Shown here piece by piece: positions 5,716 to 6,524 of a stretch of 6,524 nt of DNA. The DNA lies in NCBI GenBank assembly GCA_031363085.1, contig JANLTU010000180.1, positions 1 to 6,524 on the forward strand. The letters run 5' to 3'. Each line of letters begins with the position of its first letter. Position 1 is the first letter of the stretch. The DNA is from UBA6921 sp031363085 (GTDB lineage Bacteria > Pseudomonadota > Gammaproteobacteria > SG8-11). The notes under the pieces are model-generated. The model was not told the origin of the DNA and made no database searches. It was given only the letters and a program-made list of their open reading frames with translations. The translations under genes were made by a program, and so were the position numbers.

Positions 5716-5901
5716 ATGGCAAAACCCAACTATTCGTTTGAAAAGCGCCAACGCGAGCGGCTGAAGAAGCAGAAGAAGGAAGAGAAGCTGGCCCAGCGCA
5801 AAGCGGGGACTCTCAAGCCCGACGGCACGCCCTCAGACGAACCCGATGGCGAAACGAGTACGCCGGATGTCGCGCAACCCGTGGGTGAGACACCGGCCTG
5901 A
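5716..5901 (+). CDS. Small charged protein of unknown function (MAKPNYxFEKRQRE type)
   Basis: This 61-residue protein has two halves. Residues 1-30 are strongly basic and helical in character (FEKRQRERLKKQKKEEKLAQRK), while residues 31-61 are acidic, proline-rich and probably disordered. I recall the N-terminus as a widespread short hypothetical protein of Betaproteobacteria; its function is unknown to me. A GAGGA at 5701-5705 lies ten bases before the ATG, acceptable as a ribosome-binding site. It follows rpiA by 72 bases on the same strand and may be co-transcribed with it. There is no signal peptide, membrane segment or cysteine. The charge pattern would suit RNA or ribosome contact, but that is speculation. 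Confidence 0.8.
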   Translation: MAKPNYSFEKRQRERLKKQKKEEKLAQRKAGTLKPDGTPSDEPDGETSTPDVAQPVGETPA

Positions 5902-5910
5902 AGGCCGGTG
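5891..5910. terminator. Perfect GC-rich hairpin with the stop codon in its loop
   Basis: CACCGGCC (5891-5898) and GGCCGGTG (5903-5910) form a perfect 8-bp stem around a TGAA tetraloop. The TGA of the small charged protein (5899-5901) is the loop. It lies between convergent genes, but no T-run follows on either strand, so it may instead protect the mRNA 3' end or act with Rho. Confidence 0.4.
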
Positions 5911-5965
5911 CCGGGCTGTCCCCACGCGGCCGAACACGCCGCTTGAGCCGCAACGCGATGAGCTC

Positions 5966-5977
5966 GGGGGCGCCCCC
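5966..5977. repeat. Palindrome GGGGGCGCCCCC at the mnmC stop codon
   Basis: This perfect 12-bp GC palindrome overlaps the last base of the mnmC stop codon (TAG, 5979-5977) and lies in the convergent spacer. It could contribute to an mRNA 3' end structure; no T-run is present. Confidence 0.3.
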
Positions 5978-6524
5978 TAAAGTGGCCCGGCGCGCCGCGC
6001 TGCACGCGAGACGAAGCGGCCCGCATCCACGGCGTCTAGCAGGCTTGCTTCCAGCGGGCAGGGCGCCCCGGCGACCAGCGACGCCAGCGTTTGCGCCCCG
6101 AGCGCAGACCAGGCGATGCCCCGCGACGCCAGCGCCGTGAACACGAACAGGCCTGGCGCGCGCGGCACGAAACGCGCTTGGTCCAGGCGCAGCCCCGGCT
6201 GGCAAGTGGCTTCAATATCCGGCACCGCACCGATCAGCGGCAGGCGGTCGTCGGCCACGCAGCGCCAACCGACGCGGCCGCGAAGCGTGGCCTCATCGAC
6301 GCTCGGCGCACTGCCGGTCAGGCGCGCCAATTGGGCGAGGTTGTGCCGGTGGTCGCTGGCCCGCAGCGTGAGGTCGTCGTCGCCCGCGTTTGCGGTTGCT
6401 CCAAACAGGGCCATCGCACCGGGCAGCGCGGGCAGCACGTAGCCGTTGCCGGTGACCGGCATTGCCGGCAGGCGAAGGCCCGGCGTGGCAGCCGCCAGCT
6501 CGGTGGTCTGGCCGCGCACCCGCT
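5977..6524 (-). CDS. mnmC: MnmC tRNA-modification enzyme, C-terminal FAD oxidoreductase part (truncated by right edge)
   Basis: MnmC matures the wobble uridine 34 of some tRNAs. Its C-terminal FAD domain removes the carboxymethyl group from cmnm5s2U, and its N-terminal domain then methylates the product to mnm5s2U. About 182 C-terminal residues are present, roughly the last quarter of a protein of about 660 residues, and the frame is still open at the right edge, so no start is called. Recognisable parts are RGQTTE at the beginning, GNGYVLPAL, DRLPLIGAVPD, the FAD-contacting GLFVFTALASRGIAWSALGAQTLAS, and a terminal block PLEASLLDAVDAGRFVSRAARR that parallels the E. coli C-terminus. The codon use is very GC-rich compared with the left half. 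It converges with the rpiA-small protein pair. Confidence 0.9.
   Translation of the reverse strand, partial: RVRGQTTELAAATPGLRLPAMPVTGNGYVLPALPGAMALFGATANAGDDDLTLRASDHRHNLAQLARLTGSAPSVDEATLRGRVGWRCVADDRLPLIGAVPDIEATCQPGLRLDQARFVPRAPGLFVFTALASRGIAWSALGAQTLASLVAGAPCPLEASLLDAVDAGRFVSRAARRAGPL

Noticed and set aside
5161..5751. Minus-strand open frame of 196 codons
   Set aside because: It is antisense to rpiA, which is conserved throughout, and is a product of GC-rich third positions.
5813..6205. Minus-strand open frame of 130 codons
   Set aside because: It overlaps mnmC in another frame, is arginine- and alanine-rich low-complexity, and shows no domain.
1..6524. CRISPR array, tRNA, rRNA or insertion sequence
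   Set aside because: No regularly spaced repeats with spacers, no cloverleaf-like segment and no transposase motif were found on either strand.

Overview
The window reads as a piece of a betaproteobacterial chromosome. This rests on four things: a three-domain biosynthetic IlvA, an RpiA close to the E. coli type, a short charged protein beginning MAKPNYxFEKRQRE that I recall as common in Betaproteobacteria, and the FAD half of a bifunctional MnmC. The genus cannot be fixed from this sequence. The right half (about 3350-6524) is housekeeping. ilvA (threonine deaminase, minus strand) and rpiA (ribose-5-phosphate isomerase, plus strand) diverge from a short spacer. rpiA is followed by the small charged protein and then by the convergent 3' part of mnmC, whose beginning lies beyond the right edge. 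GC content rises steadily through this half and is very high in mnmC.

The left half (1 to about 3350) is visibly richer in A+T and looks accessory. It holds three genes, all on the minus strand, in transcription order. First is an exported tetrahaem c-type cytochrome with its own well-formed promoter, a strong ribosome-binding site and a strong intrinsic terminator. Next is a membrane-anchored or secreted parvulin/SurA-type peptidyl-prolyl isomerase whose catalytic site looks degenerate. Last is the N-terminal part of a large polytopic membrane protein of the GT-C-like type, which runs off the left edge.

The most interesting signal is this left-hand cluster. A secreted low-complexity tetrahaem cytochrome with bis-histidine ligand potential, next to a dedicated periplasmic folding factor and a big membrane protein, resembles the accessory context described for extracellular cytochrome filaments (OmcE/OmcS type). 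That assignment is a hypothesis. The cytochrome promoter also carries a palindrome and a pair of direct repeats spaced 21 bp apart directly upstream, which suggests regulated expression.

Other points worth a look are a perfectly symmetric AT-rich element between ilvA and rpiA, three 11-bp tandem units leading into the rpiA start codon with out-of-frame ATGs, and a structured 280-bp gap with mutually exclusive stems between the isomerase and the membrane protein.
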